Shown here one piece after another: positions 8,829 through 18,149 of a DNA stretch of 61,736 nt (within the stretch, counting starts at the first letter, position 1; every line of letters begins with the position of its first letter). Under the pieces are notes generated by a model that did not search any database, had not been told where the DNA came from, and worked only from the letters and a program-made list of their open reading frames with translations. Source of the stretch: Azoarcus sp. (GTDB lineage: Bacteria > Pseudomonadota > Gammaproteobacteria > Burkholderiales > Rhodocyclaceae); contig JAISPJ010000073.1 in assembly GCA_031274995.1 (NCBI GenBank), positions 1 to 61,736 on the forward strand, given 5' to 3'. A program made the position numbers and the translations under genes.

Positions 8829-9689
8829 TCATTGCCGGATTTCGTTGTCACACCCACTCCAGCCGGAATTGCTTTCTTTCACCCCTCCCGGCGGGGTTGC
8901 CCTGAACGGATTGATGTCCAGCCCGCCGCGTCGCGTGTAACGCGCCCAAACCGCCAGGTCGGCTGGCCTGCAACGCTCCAGAATGTCGCAAAACACCCGT
9001 TCAACACATTGTTCGTGGAATTCGTCGTGCCGCCGAAAAGACACGATATAGCGCAACAGCCCGGCGCGGTCGATTGCCGCCCCGGTATAACGCACTGCCA
9101 GCATTCCCCAGTCGGGCTGTCCCGTGACCGGGCAATTGGATTTCAGAAGATGTGAATAAAGCGTCTCCGTCACCCGTTCGTCCCCCGTGCGCAGGGCATC
9201 GGGACAAAGCCGGTAGGTATCGACATTGATATCCAGACCATCGAGGCAAAAACCTTCGGGATCGGCAAAGCAACGTTCCGGGCGTTCGCTCAAGGGCAGG
9301 ATTTCCACTCCCACCGCTTCCCCGGCGGTAGCCGACAAATCATTCTCGATGACTGCACGCACGGCATCAACACCGGGCAGACGTTCCTGGCTGAAAGCAT
9401 TGAGATAGAGTTTGAGCGATTTGGACTCGATCAGATTAGGGCTCGACGCCGGAACACGGAAACGCGCCAGCGCCACAACCGGCTTGCCGCGCGGGTCGAG
9501 CCAGGACAACTCGTAGGCATTCCAGAGATCCTCGCCGATAAAGGGCAAAGCATCGCCGCAAAGGCCGATTTCGCCGCGTTTGCCTTGGCGGGCAATTGGA
9601 AACAGCAGCTCAGGCGTATAAGTATCCCGATAGACGACCTGTTTGCCCAGCGCGGAGCGCGCGGCATCGGACGGGATGGGGGGATTCAT
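8829..9689 (-). CDS. queF: NADPH-dependent 7-cyano-7-deazaguanine reductase QueF (type II)
   Basis: A 286-residue enzyme reducing preQ0 to preQ1 in queuosine biosynthesis. The length and the two-halves layout are those of type II (YqcD-like) QueF. Seen: the NADPH motif ESKSLKLYLN at 88-97, the catalytic Cys186 in SNCPVTGQPDWG that forms the thioimide, and FHEQC at 224-228. It lies three bases downstream of lepA on the same strand and converges on the response regulator gene. Confidence 0.95.
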   Translation of the reverse strand: MNPPIPSDAARSALGKQVVYRDTYTPELLFPIARQGKRGEIGLCGDALPFIGEDLWNAYELSWLDPRGKPVVALARFRVPASSPNLIESKSLKLYLNAFSQERLPGVDAVRAVIENDLSATAGEAVGVEILPLSERPERCFADPEGFCLDGLDINVDTYRLCPDALRTGDERVTETLYSHLLKSNCPVTGQPDWGMLAVRYTGAAIDRAGLLRYIVSFRRHDEFHEQCVERVFCDILERCRPADLAVWARYTRRGGLDINPFRATPPGGVKESNSGWSGCDNEIRQ

Positions 9690-9692
9690 GGC

Positions 9693-11489
9693 TCATTTCC
9701 CCTCGTCGGTTCTCAGCACGGCAAGGAAAGCCTCTTGCGGGATTTCGACATTGCCGACCTGTTTCATGCGCTTTTTGCCTTCTTTCTGTTTTTCGAGCAG
9801 TTTTTTCTTTCGGGTGATGTCGCCGCCGTAGCATTTTGCGAGCACATTCTTGCGCAGCGCCTTGATGGTTTCGCGGGCGATGATGTGCGACCCGATAGCC
9901 GCCTGTACGGCAACGTCAAACATCTGGCGCGGAATCAGCCTCCGCAGCCTGTCGGCCAGTTCCCGCCCGCGATACTGGGCGCTGGAGCGGTGGACAATCA
10001 CCGAGAGCGCGTCGACCTTCTCGCCCGCTACCATGACATCGAGTTTGACGAGGTCTGCCGAACGGTATTCCTTGAATTCATAGTCCAGCGAAGCATAGCC
10101 ACGCGACACTGATTTCAGCCTGTCAAAAAAATCCATGACCACTTCGCTCATCGGCAACTCATAGACGAGTTGCACCTGGCGTCCGTGATAGCGCATGTCC
10201 ACCTGCGTGCCGCGTTTCTGGGTGCACAACGTCAGAACGGGACCGACAAACTCCTGCGGCATGAAGATCGTCACGGTAATGATCGGCTCGCGGATGTCCT
10301 GATACTTGCCGGGTTCAGGCAGTTTGGACGGATTTTCGACGTGGACGACCTCGCCACTGTTGAGCATGACCTCGTAGACCACCGTTGGCGAAGTGGTAAT
10401 GAGATCCATGTCGAATTCCCGTTCCAGCCGCTCCTGCACGATGTCCATATGCAGCAACCCCAGGAAACCGCAACGGAAACCGAATCCGAGCGCCTGCGAG
10501 ACCTCCGGCTCGAAATGCAGCGAGGCGTCATTGAGGCGCAGTTTTTCGAGGGAATCGCGTAACTGGTCGTATTCGGAAGACTCCACCGGGTACAGGCCGG
10601 CAAAAACCTGCGGCTTGATTTCCTTGAATCCCGGCAGAGGCACCTCCGCCGGGCGGGTCGCCAGCGTCAGCGTATCGCCCACCCGCGCCGCTTTCAGTTC
10701 CTTGATACCTGCGGTAACGAACCCCACTTCGCCAGCAGCGAGTTGGTCGCGTTCAACCGAACGCGGGGTGAAAACACCGAGTTGGTCGCACGGATACTGT
10801 GCGCCGGTCGACATCAGCAGGATGCGGTCTTTCAGCCGCAGCACGCCATCGACCACCCTGACCAGCATGACCACGCCAACATAGTTATCGAACCAGGAGT
10901 CGATAATCAGGGCTTTCAGTGGCCCGTCAGGATTGCCCTTTGGCGGCGGAATGCGGGCGATAATCGCTTCGAGCACATCTTCGGCGCCTTGGCCGGTCTT
11001 GGCCGAGCACAGGATGGCCTCCGAAGCATCGACTCCGATGACATCCTCGATCTCCTCCCGCGCGTTGCCGGGGTCGGCCGCCGGCAGGTCGATCTTGTTG
11101 AGCACCGGCACGACTTCCACGTCCAGGTCGAGCGCGGTATAGCAGTTCGCCACCGTCTGCGCCTCCACGCCCTGCGAAGCATCTACCACCAACAGTGCCC
11201 CTTCGCAGGCCGACAGCGAACGGCTGACTTCGTAAGAGAAGTCGACGTGCCCGGGTGTGTCGATCAGGTTGAGGTTGTAGGTTTGCCCGTCACGGCCTTG
11301 GTATTGCAACGCCGCCGTTTGTGCCTTGATGGTGATGCCGCGCTCGCGCTCGATGTCCATCGAATCGAGCACCTGTTCCTCCATTTCGCGCGCCGACAGC
11401 CCCCCGCAAAGATGGATGAGACGGTCGGCAAGCGTGGATTTGCCGTGGTCGATGTGGGCGATGATGGAAAAATTACGGATGTGGCGCAT
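9693..11489 (-). CDS. lepA: Elongation factor 4 (LepA)
   Basis: A 598-residue ribosomal GTPase, within one residue of E. coli LepA, that acts on stalled or mistranslocated ribosomes and in 30S assembly. G motifs seen: AHIDHGKST at 11-19, DTPGHVDF and NKIDLP. The LepA-specific C-terminal end ([20 protein letters not shown]) is intact. I start at 11489 (MRHIRNFS) because it matches the family N-terminus; the frame is open to 11546 and neither start has a clear ribosome site. Unlike many proteobacteria, lepB does not follow; queF does. Confidence 0.96.
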   Translation of the reverse strand: MRHIRNFSIIAHIDHGKSTLADRLIHLCGGLSAREMEEQVLDSMDIERERGITIKAQTAALQYQGRDGQTYNLNLIDTPGHVDFSYEVSRSLSACEGALLVVDASQGVEAQTVANCYTALDLDVEVVPVLNKIDLPAADPGNAREEIEDVIGVDASEAILCSAKTGQGAEDVLEAIIARIPPPKGNPDGPLKALIIDSWFDNYVGVVMLVRVVDGVLRLKDRILLMSTGAQYPCDQLGVFTPRSVERDQLAAGEVGFVTAGIKELKAARVGDTLTLATRPAEVPLPGFKEIKPQVFAGLYPVESSEYDQLRDSLEKLRLNDASLHFEPEVSQALGFGFRCGFLGLLHMDIVQERLEREFDMDLITTSPTVVYEVMLNSGEVVHVENPSKLPEPGKYQDIREPIITVTIFMPQEFVGPVLTLCTQKRGTQVDMRYHGRQVQLVYELPMSEVVMDFFDRLKSVSRGYASLDYEFKEYRSADLVKLDVMVAGEKVDALSVIVHRSSAQYRGRELADRLRRLIPRQMFDVAVQAAIGSHIIARETIKALRKNVLAKCYGGDITRKKKLLEKQKEGKKRMKQVGNVEIPQEAFLAVLRTDEGK

Positions 11490-11632
11490 TGGACAGGGCG
11501 AGTATGGGGTGTGCGGCGCATAGGCGCATAAATCGGGATCCGCCACCCTTCAAAAAATCAAAAAGGCGCGTGCTGCTCAGTTAAACTTTTTAAGTCTATC
11601 GGAGAATCCGTAACGTCTCAATCCATCACCCC

Positions 11633-12001
11633 ATGAAACTCCAACTCAACCGCCCTTCCGGCATCAATCTTTTCACCGGCCATTTCGAGCGCTTCGTCAC
11701 CATCAACCATGTGCGCTACGACTCTCACCTGGTCGTCACCCCGGAGCACATGGTTACGGGCTGGACAGCAGGGTTCGACGCGCTGACCACGGGCGACTTT
11801 GCTGCCCTCGCGGCGCTCGGCCCGAAAATCGTGCTGCTCGGCACGGGCCGCCGCCAACGTTTCCTGGCTCCGTCGCTACTCAGTCCTCTCATCGAAGCCG
11901 GGGTATCTGTCGAAACAATGGATTTGCCAGCCGCCTGCCGCACCTACAACATCCTCGCCCTCGAAAAACGCCTGGTCGCAGCGGCGCTGCTTTTTGATTG
12001 A
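11633..12001 (+). CDS. Mth938-like domain protein (DUF498 family)
   Basis: A 122-residue protein of the Mth938/NDUFAF3-like family (COG3737), recognised from the pattern ending LGTGRRQRFL near 75-84 and the C-terminal MDLPAACRTYNILALEKR. In eukaryotes a relative helps assemble respiratory complex I; the bacterial role is not settled. It diverges from lepA. A weak GGAG lies upstream of the ATG. It is followed 72 bases later by the PIN-PhoH gene on the same strand. Confidence 0.85.
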   Translation: MKLQLNRPSGINLFTGHFERFVTINHVRYDSHLVVTPEHMVTGWTAGFDALTTGDFAALAALGPKIVLLGTGRRQRFLAPSLLSPLIEAGVSVETMDLPAACRTYNILALEKRLVAAALLFD

Positions 12002-12073
12002 TTGCCCTGCCAGGCACTTTCCGTTGTTTTCATGGGTTATATTTCTTGATTCCCTCGCCAAAGGATTGCCTCC

Positions 12074-13498
12074 ATGGCCACTTCCCGCAAGACAAAAAAA
12101 TCCATCGCTGCCTCCCCGAATATCAAACTTTTCGTGCTCGACACCAACGTCCTGATGCACGACCCGACGAGCCTCTTCCGCTTCCAGGAAAATGACATAT
12201 ATATTCCGATCACGACTCTGGAAGAACTCGACAACAACAAAAGAGGACTCTCCGAAGTCTCGCGCAATGCCCGTCAAGCCAGCCGGACGCTCGACGAAAT
12301 CGTCTCCGCCGTGTCCGATGACATCGTCTTGGGCATTGCGCTGGAGGCGCCTTCGCATGGACTGGCCAGTGGACGGCTATTCCTGCAAACCGAGGCAATC
12401 AATGTCGAATTGCCCGCAGGGCTTCCCACCGCCAAAAGCGACAACCAGATTCTCTCGGCGCTGATGTTCCTGGCCCGGCGCGAACCCGAACGCGCGGTCA
12501 TCCTTGTCACCAAGGACATCAACATGCGGATCAAGGCGCGTGCCCTGGGATTGGCGGCGCAAGATTACTTCAATGACAAAGTGCTGGAAGACAGCGAACT
12601 GCTCTACACCGGCTCCTGTGAACTGCCTGTCGGCTTCTGGGAAACGCACGGCACCGGCATGGAATCATGGAAAACGGAAGGCCACACCGCCTACCGCGTC
12701 ACCGGGCCGATGGCGGAGCACTTCCTGCTCAACCAATTCGTCCACCTGGGCGGTGTTCCCCCATTTGAGGCTTGGGTGCGCAAGCTGGCCGGGCGCACTG
12801 CCGTGCTCGAAACCTTGGTCGACTTTCGTCACGAAAAGAACAGCATATGGGGCATCATCGCGCGTAACCGCGAGCAAAATTTTGCCCTCAACCTCCTGAT
12901 GAATCCGGGAATCGACTTCGTCACCCTGCTCGGCCAGGCCGGAACCGGCAAGACGCTCCTGACGCTGGCCGCAGGACTCGCGCAGGTATTGGAGGCCCGG
13001 CGCTACACTGAAATCATCATGACCCGCGTCACCGTGCCGGTCGGCGAAGACATCGGCTTTCTGCCCGGCACGGAAGAAGAAAAAATGACTCCCTGGATGG
13101 GTGCGCTCGAAGACAACCTGGACGTATTGAACGGCACTGTCGGCGAAAATGGCCAATGGGGACGCGCAGCGGCAGCCGACCTCGTGCGCAACCGCATCAA
13201 GATCAAGAGCCTTAATTTCATGCGCGGGCGCACTTTCATCCAGAAATTCCTCATCATCGACGAAGCGCAGAATCTCACGCCGAAACAGATGAAGACCCTC
13301 ATCACCCGCGCAGGCCCCGGAACCAAAGTGGTTTGTCTCGGCAACATCGCCCAGATCGACACGCCCTACCTCACCGAAGGTTCATCAGGCTTATCATTTG
13401 TCGTCGACCGCTTCAAGGGTTGGCCGCATGCCGGACACATCACCCTGCAACGCGGCGAACGCTCGCGGCTGGCCGACTACGCTGCGGAGATCCTTTAG
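12074..13498 (+). CDS. PIN-domain PhoH-family ATPase (PhoH2/YlaK type)
   Basis: A 474-residue fusion of an N-terminal PIN nuclease domain (acidic start FVLDTNVLMHD, Asp23) and a C-terminal PhoH P-loop domain with Walker A GQAGTGKT at 287-294 and Walker B FLIIDEAQNLTP near 390-400. PhoH2 proteins of mycobacteria unwind and cleave RNA, so an RNA-processing role is likely here. An AAAGG sits about ten bases before the ATG. It is probably a single gene, converging on cysK. Confidence 0.93.
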   Translation: MATSRKTKKSIAASPNIKLFVLDTNVLMHDPTSLFRFQENDIYIPITTLEELDNNKRGLSEVSRNARQASRTLDEIVSAVSDDIVLGIALEAPSHGLASGRLFLQTEAINVELPAGLPTAKSDNQILSALMFLARREPERAVILVTKDINMRIKARALGLAAQDYFNDKVLEDSELLYTGSCELPVGFWETHGTGMESWKTEGHTAYRVTGPMAEHFLLNQFVHLGGVPPFEAWVRKLAGRTAVLETLVDFRHEKNSIWGIIARNREQNFALNLLMNPGIDFVTLLGQAGTGKTLLTLAAGLAQVLEARRYTEIIMTRVTVPVGEDIGFLPGTEEEKMTPWMGALEDNLDVLNGTVGENGQWGRAAAADLVRNRIKIKSLNFMRGRTFIQKFLIIDEAQNLTPKQMKTLITRAGPGTKVVCLGNIAQIDTPYLTEGSSGLSFVVDRFKGWPHAGHITLQRGERSRLADYAAEIL

Positions 13499-13539
13499 AG
13501 GGGTTTTATCGTGGCCGGTCTTGTGGGCTGCTCGTTCTA

Positions 13540-14493
13540 TCAGGGACCAACCCCATCAAACAGAACCGTAGAGAGATACCGTTCGCCGGAATCCGGCAGG
13601 ATCACTACGATGGTCTTGCCCATGTGCTCAGGATTTTTCGCCAGACGCGCGGCGACCGCCACCGCCGCGCCGGAAGAGATGCCGGAAAGGATGCCCTCTT
13701 CCCGCGCCAGCCGGCGCGCGTAGGCCAGCGCTTCTTCATTGCCCACGCGCTCGATAGCGTCGACCAACGACAAGTCCAGCGTATCCGGAACGAAGCCCGC
13801 GCCGATTCCCTGTATTTTATGCGGCCCTGGTTGCAGGGGCTGTCCGGCTTTTGCCTGCGTCAGCACCGGGCTGGATTCCGGCTCTACCGCCACGGACAGA
13901 ATCGCCTTGCCCCGCGTCTTTTTGATATGGCGGGAAACCCCCGTGATCGTGCCGCCCGTGCCGACTCCCGAGATGAAAATATCTACCTTGCCGTCGGTGT
14001 CTTCCCACACTTCCGGGCCGGTCGTCGCTTCGTGGATCGCCGGGTTTGCCGGGTTTTTGAATTGCTGCAAGAGGAGGTATTTCGGGTTTGTCGCCGCGAT
14101 TTCCTCCGCCTTCGCCACTGCCCCGGCCATGCCCTTTGCCCCTTCCGTCAGCACCAGTTTCGCGCCAAATGCCGCAAGAAGTTTTCTCCGCTCAATGCTC
14201 ATCGTCTCCGGCATTGTGAGCGTGAGCGCAATGCCCTTCACCGCCGCGACGAACGCAAGCCCGATGCCGGTATTGCCTGAAGTCGGTTCTACCAGTTCTC
14301 TGCCCGGCACAAGCAGCCCACGCTTTTCAGCGTCTTCGGTCATCGCCACGGCGACACGATCCTTCACCGAAGAGACGGGGTTGCGCCCTTCGATCTTGGC
14401 CAGCACCAATGCGCCCGCGCCATCGAGGACGCGATGGAGTTTGACGAGCGGGGTACGGCCAAAGGTTTGGGCATTATTGGAGAACTGTTTCAC
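13540..14493 (-). CDS. cysK: Cysteine synthase A (O-acetylserine sulfhydrylase)
   Basis: A 317-residue PLP enzyme making cysteine from O-acetylserine and sulfide. Seen: PLP-binding Lys44 in NPVSSVKDR, substrate loop [12 protein letters not shown], phosphate loop [22 protein letters not shown] and SGISSGAAV, which favour CysK over CysM. The start is a GTG at 14493 behind a good GGGAGG site; the frame is open far upstream but that part is the xerC gene read in another frame. Confidence 0.94.
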   Translation of the reverse strand: MKQFSNNAQTFGRTPLVKLHRVLDGAGALVLAKIEGRNPVSSVKDRVAVAMTEDAEKRGLLVPGRELVEPTSGNTGIGLAFVAAVKGIALTLTMPETMSIERRKLLAAFGAKLVLTEGAKGMAGAVAKAEEIAATNPKYLLLQQFKNPANPAIHEATTGPEVWEDTDGKVDIFISGVGTGGTITGVSRHIKKTRGKAILSVAVEPESSPVLTQAKAGQPLQPGPHKIQGIGAGFVPDTLDLSLVDAIERVGNEEALAYARRLAREEGILSGISSGAAVAVAARLAKNPEHMGKTIVVILPDSGERYLSTVLFDGVGP

Positions 14494-14545
14494 TGTGGCC
14501 TCCCGGAAAAGATGGAGCAACCAACATCCGCTTTTGCCTGCTTCT

Positions 14546-15466
14546 TCATTTTCGCGCCCGTGGATGCGCGGAGTCGTAGACTTGGGCGAGGTGCTGAAAA
14601 TCGAGATGCGTATAGACCTGTGTAGAACGGATGCTGGCGTGGCCAAGAAGTTCCTGCACCGCACGCAAGTCACCGGAGGCTTGCAGCAAATGGCTGGCAA
14701 AGCTGTGGCGGAACATGTGCGGATGGACATGTACGCCCAGGCCGCTTGCCACGGCCCACCGCCGCAGCCGCCCTCTGATTGCGCCCGCGCTCATGCGCTG
14801 GCCGGTACGGGTGATGAAGAGTGCGCGTCCATCCCCGGCAGCGGACAGACGCGCCCGCACATCCATCCACGCCGAAAGCGCCGCCAGCGCGGGTTCGCCG
14901 ACAGGAACCGTGCGCATGCGGCCGCGTTTGCCATGTACCGTCACCATGCCTTCCGCGAAATCCACCCAACCGTTGCGGCTGCCGCTGTCCAAATCAAGCC
15001 CGGCCAGTTCCGCGAGGCGCAGTCCCGAGGAATAGAACAGTTCGAACATGGCACGGTCACGGCATTCGAGCGCAGAGTCCGCCTCCGGTTTCGTGTCGAG
15101 CAGCGCCTTGGCCTGATCCTGTGACAGCGCCTTGGGGAGCATGGCAGGCGATTTGGGCGGACGAATGCCCTCCACGGGATTGAGGCGCGTGCCCCGATTG
15201 CGGATCAGCCAACGGTAAAGGCCGCGCCAGGCAGAGAGTATCCGCGCAATCGAGCGCCCGGACAGCCCTTGCCCGTGCAGGCGGGCAACGAAGCGGCGAA
15301 TGTCGGCCGGCTCTAATGCCTGGGGGGCGCGTCCATCGGCCAGTTCCGCGAGGCGCATGAGGTCGCGCCGATAGTTTTCCAGGGTTAGCGCCGCGGCCCG
15401 CCGATGCGTCGCCAGCCAGGCCAGGTAGTCACCGGCCCATGACGGAAGGGCAATGTCTGCCTCCAC
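14546..15466 (-). CDS. xerC: Tyrosine recombinase XerC
   Basis: A 306-residue site-specific recombinase that with XerD resolves chromosome dimers at dif. All catalytic residues are visible: Arg150 (SSGLRLAEL), Lys180 (HGKRGRMR), His250-x-x-Arg253 (HMFRHS), His276 (LLGHASI) and Tyr285 (VYTHLD). The N-terminal SAM-like domain is complete. The start is a GTG at 15466, two bases after the DUF484 stop, in the widespread DUF484-xerC order, so the two are cotranscribed. Confidence 0.95.
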   Translation of the reverse strand: MEADIALPSWAGDYLAWLATHRRAAALTLENYRRDLMRLAELADGRAPQALEPADIRRFVARLHGQGLSGRSIARILSAWRGLYRWLIRNRGTRLNPVEGIRPPKSPAMLPKALSQDQAKALLDTKPEADSALECRDRAMFELFYSSGLRLAELAGLDLDSGSRNGWVDFAEGMVTVHGKRGRMRTVPVGEPALAALSAWMDVRARLSAAGDGRALFITRTGQRMSAGAIRGRLRRWAVASGLGVHVHPHMFRHSFASHLLQASGDLRAVQELLGHASIRSTQVYTHLDFQHLAQVYDSAHPRARK

Positions 15467-15468
15467 GG

Positions 15469-16134
15469 TCAGAGAATCTCCGGCAACAAGGCTGCCGAAG
15501 CCAGCGCACCGATACGTTCGAGGTATAACGTGCCCATTTCACTGTAGAAACGTTCGGACTCTTCGCTGCCAAGCGCGAGCAATCCCGCCACTTGCTTCCC
15601 CCTCTGTAGCGGCGCCAAGGCTATCGAACGGATATGCGAGGCCATTTCGCCAAACCACTCCAGTGCGTCGACGTTGGTCGGCCCGCCGCAATAGGGGCGG
15701 GACATTCCATTGGCGAACGTGCGCACAGTTTCGCCTACCGGCTGGAATTCTTCCCCTTCCCGTTCCACCGGCACATCCCAGATGCGCAAAGCCACATGCG
15801 GCACAGTAAAGTCGTCCTGCATACTGCTGAACAACGCACGGCGTTTGCCGTCGTAGCCATCCGCCACAAGAAGCGACGTGGCGAGGCGATGCACTTTTTC
15901 GCTAATCACATCATTTTGGTCACCAAACCGGATCAGTTCGGCGAGTTTTCGTTCAAGTTGCTGGATTTTGCCGCGCAGGATGTGCAATTGCCGTTCGGTC
16001 AGGGAAATCGCGTTCCCGTGGCGAGGATGCGTCACGGTGAGCACACCAAGCAAATCGCTGTGCCTGCTCAGGTAGTCGGGATGCGCCCGCAAGTATTGCG
16101 CAATATCTTCGTCGGTCATTGAATCGGTTTCCAT
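15469..16134 (-). CDS. DUF484 family protein
   Basis: A 221-residue protein of the DUF484 family, whose C-terminal two-thirds have a GAF-like fold. The N-terminal YLRAHPDYLSRHSDLL and the following coiled segment (ISLTERQLHILRGKIQQLERKL region) are characteristic. Function is unknown; it almost always precedes xerC. ATG codons at 16134 and 16119 are both possible starts. In many proteobacteria dapF lies directly upstream, but here only 26 bases separate it from the acyltransferase gene. Confidence 0.88.
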   Translation of the reverse strand: METDSMTDEDIAQYLRAHPDYLSRHSDLLGVLTVTHPRHGNAISLTERQLHILRGKIQQLERKLAELIRFGDQNDVISEKVHRLATSLLVADGYDGKRRALFSSMQDDFTVPHVALRIWDVPVEREGEEFQPVGETVRTFANGMSRPYCGGPTNVDALEWFGEMASHIRSIALAPLQRGKQVAGLLALGSEESERFYSEMGTLYLERIGALASAALLPEIL

Positions 16135-16160
16135 TCGGTGCCTTGTTCAGATCGTTGAAC

Positions 16161-17036
16161 TCAATAAAGGCGCGCCTGCCCGGCAGGCCGGGTCTTGAAG
16201 CGGCGGTGAACCCAGTAATACTGCTCCGGCATGGTGCGCACCACGCTTTCAATCCAGCCATTCATCCGGCGGGTATCGGCCTCAACATCGGCAGTCGGGA
16301 AATTTTCCCACGCCTCGCCGATTTCCAGCACGTAACCCGCGCTGCCCGGCAGCATCCGCGCCACACAGGGTAACACTCGCGCGCCGGTCAAACTCGCCAG
16401 CCGGGGAAGCCCTGTGATGGTAGCGGCTTCCACCCCGAAAAAGGGCGCGAATATCGCATCCTTTCTTCCATAATCCATATCGGGCAGATAGTAAAATGGG
16501 CGACCGGATCTCATCGCCTTCACGACACCGCGCACGCCGTCCTGCCGCGAGAGCAAAATCTGGTCGCCAAAGCGTTTGCGCCCTCGGTACAGCCGGTCGT
16601 TGAGCACGGGGTTTCCCTTTTGCCGCGCGTACATACTCACAGAATCAAAAGACATCGCCACACGTGCGCCCCCCGCGTCGAGTCCGATGAAATGCGGCGC
16701 GAGCAGGATCACCGGCGTGCCTGCCTGCACGAGCACGCGCAGATGTTCTTCTCCCTCAAAACGGATAATCTGCCGTAGCCGTTCCGGCGAAGCCCACCAC
16801 AGCAGGCCGCGTTCGAGCATGCTGCGCCCGAGCGCCTGGAAATGACGCCACAGCAACCGCCTGCGGGCAGGCGCGTCGAGTTCAGGAAAGCACAGGGCAA
16901 GATTGGTGGCCGCAATCCGCTTGCGCGGCAACACGAAAAAATAGCTCAGGACTCCCAAAAACCGCCCAAGCAACGACAACACCGACAACGGCAGCCAGTG
17001 GAAGAGCCAGATGATGAAAATCGCCAGCCGCGTCAC
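16161..17036 (-). CDS. LpxL/HtrB-type lysophospholipid acyltransferase
   Basis: A 291-residue inner-membrane acyltransferase of the lipid A biosynthesis family, transferring a secondary acyl chain from acyl-ACP. An N-terminal hydrophobic helix (about 4-35) anchors it. The catalytic HX4D motif is His115 to Asp120 (APHFIGLD). The start is a GTG overlapping the stop of the preceding paralogue (GTGA), so translation is coupled. The acyl chain and position are not predictable by eye. Confidence 0.9.
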   Translation of the reverse strand: MTRLAIFIIWLFHWLPLSVLSLLGRFLGVLSYFFVLPRKRIAATNLALCFPELDAPARRRLLWRHFQALGRSMLERGLLWWASPERLRQIIRFEGEEHLRVLVQAGTPVILLAPHFIGLDAGGARVAMSFDSVSMYARQKGNPVLNDRLYRGRKRFGDQILLSRQDGVRGVVKAMRSGRPFYYLPDMDYGRKDAIFAPFFGVEAATITGLPRLASLTGARVLPCVARMLPGSAGYVLEIGEAWENFPTADVEADTRRMNGWIESVVRTMPEQYYWVHRRFKTRPAGQARLY

Positions 17037-17908
17037 GCCTCAGTTTCCTTTGTCTCGGGCGCGAGCACGCCGCGCGGGCGCTTGTAACGATTATAAGCCC
17101 ACAGATATTGCGCCGGGCATTTCCGTATCAGCCGCTCGATTTCGCGGTTCATCGCCGCGCAGCGCATGGCAAGGTCGCCCCCGCAAACCTCGGTCGGCAA
17201 TGAATAGTGCACCGCGTACCCGCGCCCCCTCGGCAGGCGCTCGACCCAGACGTAGATCGTCCGCACGCCGCGCACCTCGGCCAGCCTTGCGCCCAAGGTC
17301 ATCGTCCAGGCCGGACGCCCGAAGAAATCCGCCCATGCCCCCTCCCCCGCGCGGGGCGCCTGATCGGGCAGGATGCCCACCATATCGCGTCCGTGGAGCG
17401 CCTTGAGCAATTGCCTGACTCCGGTCAGATCGGCGGGCGCGGTCTTCACCGAACCGCGTATGCGCCCGGCCTGCATCAAGGGTTCGAGCGCACGCCAACG
17501 GGGCGGACGGTAAAGGACGGTCAGCGGCACGCCCCCGACATGGGCGCAGTAATGAGCCGCCAGTTCAAAACAGCCCAGGTGCGGGGTAACAAACAGGATG
17601 CCCGCCCCATCGCGGCGGGCCGCTTCGACCAATTCCAGGCCGTAGACCGCCTTGACCTGAGCCAGCACCGTATCGAGCGGGCGCAACCATATCCAGCAGA
17701 TTTCCAGCGCCTGCCGCCCGGCTTCGGCAATCGCCCGGCACAGCAACGTGCGCGAAGGTTCCCCAACGGCCTGCGCCAGATTGCCACGCAAGCGGCGGCG
17801 ATAAGCGGGAGAACACAGATAGGCCAACCAGCCAGCCATGCCACCAAGGCAGTGCAGGCATGTCAGCGGCAATCGGGAGAACAAGCGAAAAATAAAATCG
17901 ACCAACAT
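17033..17908 (-). CDS. Second LpxL/HtrB-type acyltransferase
   Basis: A 291-residue paralogue of the next gene, with N-terminal membrane segment, a catalytic His110 in TPHLGCFE (HX4E variant) and a Pro-rich DQAPRAGEG loop typical of the family. Two adjacent, overlapping acyltransferases suggest sequential addition of two secondary acyl chains to lipid A. The gene diverges from metK, leaving a 241-base gap that holds the metK leader. Confidence 0.9.
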   Translation of the reverse strand: MLVDFIFRLFSRLPLTCLHCLGGMAGWLAYLCSPAYRRRLRGNLAQAVGEPSRTLLCRAIAEAGRQALEICWIWLRPLDTVLAQVKAVYGLELVEAARRDGAGILFVTPHLGCFELAAHYCAHVGGVPLTVLYRPPRWRALEPLMQAGRIRGSVKTAPADLTGVRQLLKALHGRDMVGILPDQAPRAGEGAWADFFGRPAWTMTLGARLAEVRGVRTIYVWVERLPRGRGYAVHYSLPTEVCGGDLAMRCAAMNREIERLIRKCPAQYLWAYNRYKRPRGVLAPETKETEA

Positions 17909-17997
17909 AAAAATATTCCACGCCCGATAATCCGATAATGGCGTACTTTAAGCAGATGATTTGACCATAAAAAAGCCAAAGTGTACAGTTATGTCCT

Positions 17998-18146
17998 AAC
18001 CGCCGAGTTAACTCGACAACTTGCAGGGCGGTTTCCGCTTCCAGATTGCGGATGACAAATACTGCTAAAGCGTCAAGCTGCTCACCGAAAATCCCCGGAG
18101 CCGACCAAGACGCGCAACTCCCGGGGATTTTTGTCTGTCGGAGCAG
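17998..18146 (+). promoter_or_regulatory. Structured metK leader, candidate regulatory RNA
   Basis: Three nested or adjacent pairings are visible. AACCGCC (17998-18004) pairs with GGCGGTT (18027-18033) and encloses the palindrome GAGTTAACTC (18005-18014). CCGC (18035-18038) pairs with GCGG (18048-18051). CTGCTC (18078-18083) can pair with GAGCAG (18141-18146), which overlaps the GGAG ribosome site of metK and would bracket the terminator-like hairpin at 18088-18132. This layout suggests control of metK by RNA structure. It does not match the SAH riboswitch core I know, and the ligand, if any, is unknown. Confidence 0.5.
18088..18132 (+). terminator. Terminator-like hairpin inside the metK leader
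   Basis: AAAATCCCCGGAG (18088-18100) pairs with CTCCCGGGGATTTT (from 18118) with a one-base bulge, followed by a run of five T ending at 18132. The hairpin ends only 17 bases before the metK ATG. No plus-strand gene lies upstream that needs terminating, so an attenuator is the simplest reading. Confidence 0.65.
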
Positions 18147-18149
18147 TCC

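Noticed and set aside
17998-18149. SAH riboswitch upstream of metK
   Set aside because: The characteristic GAGGAGCGCTGC core and its pseudoknot partner are not present, although GCTGCTCACC is slightly similar. Reported only as an unassigned structured leader.
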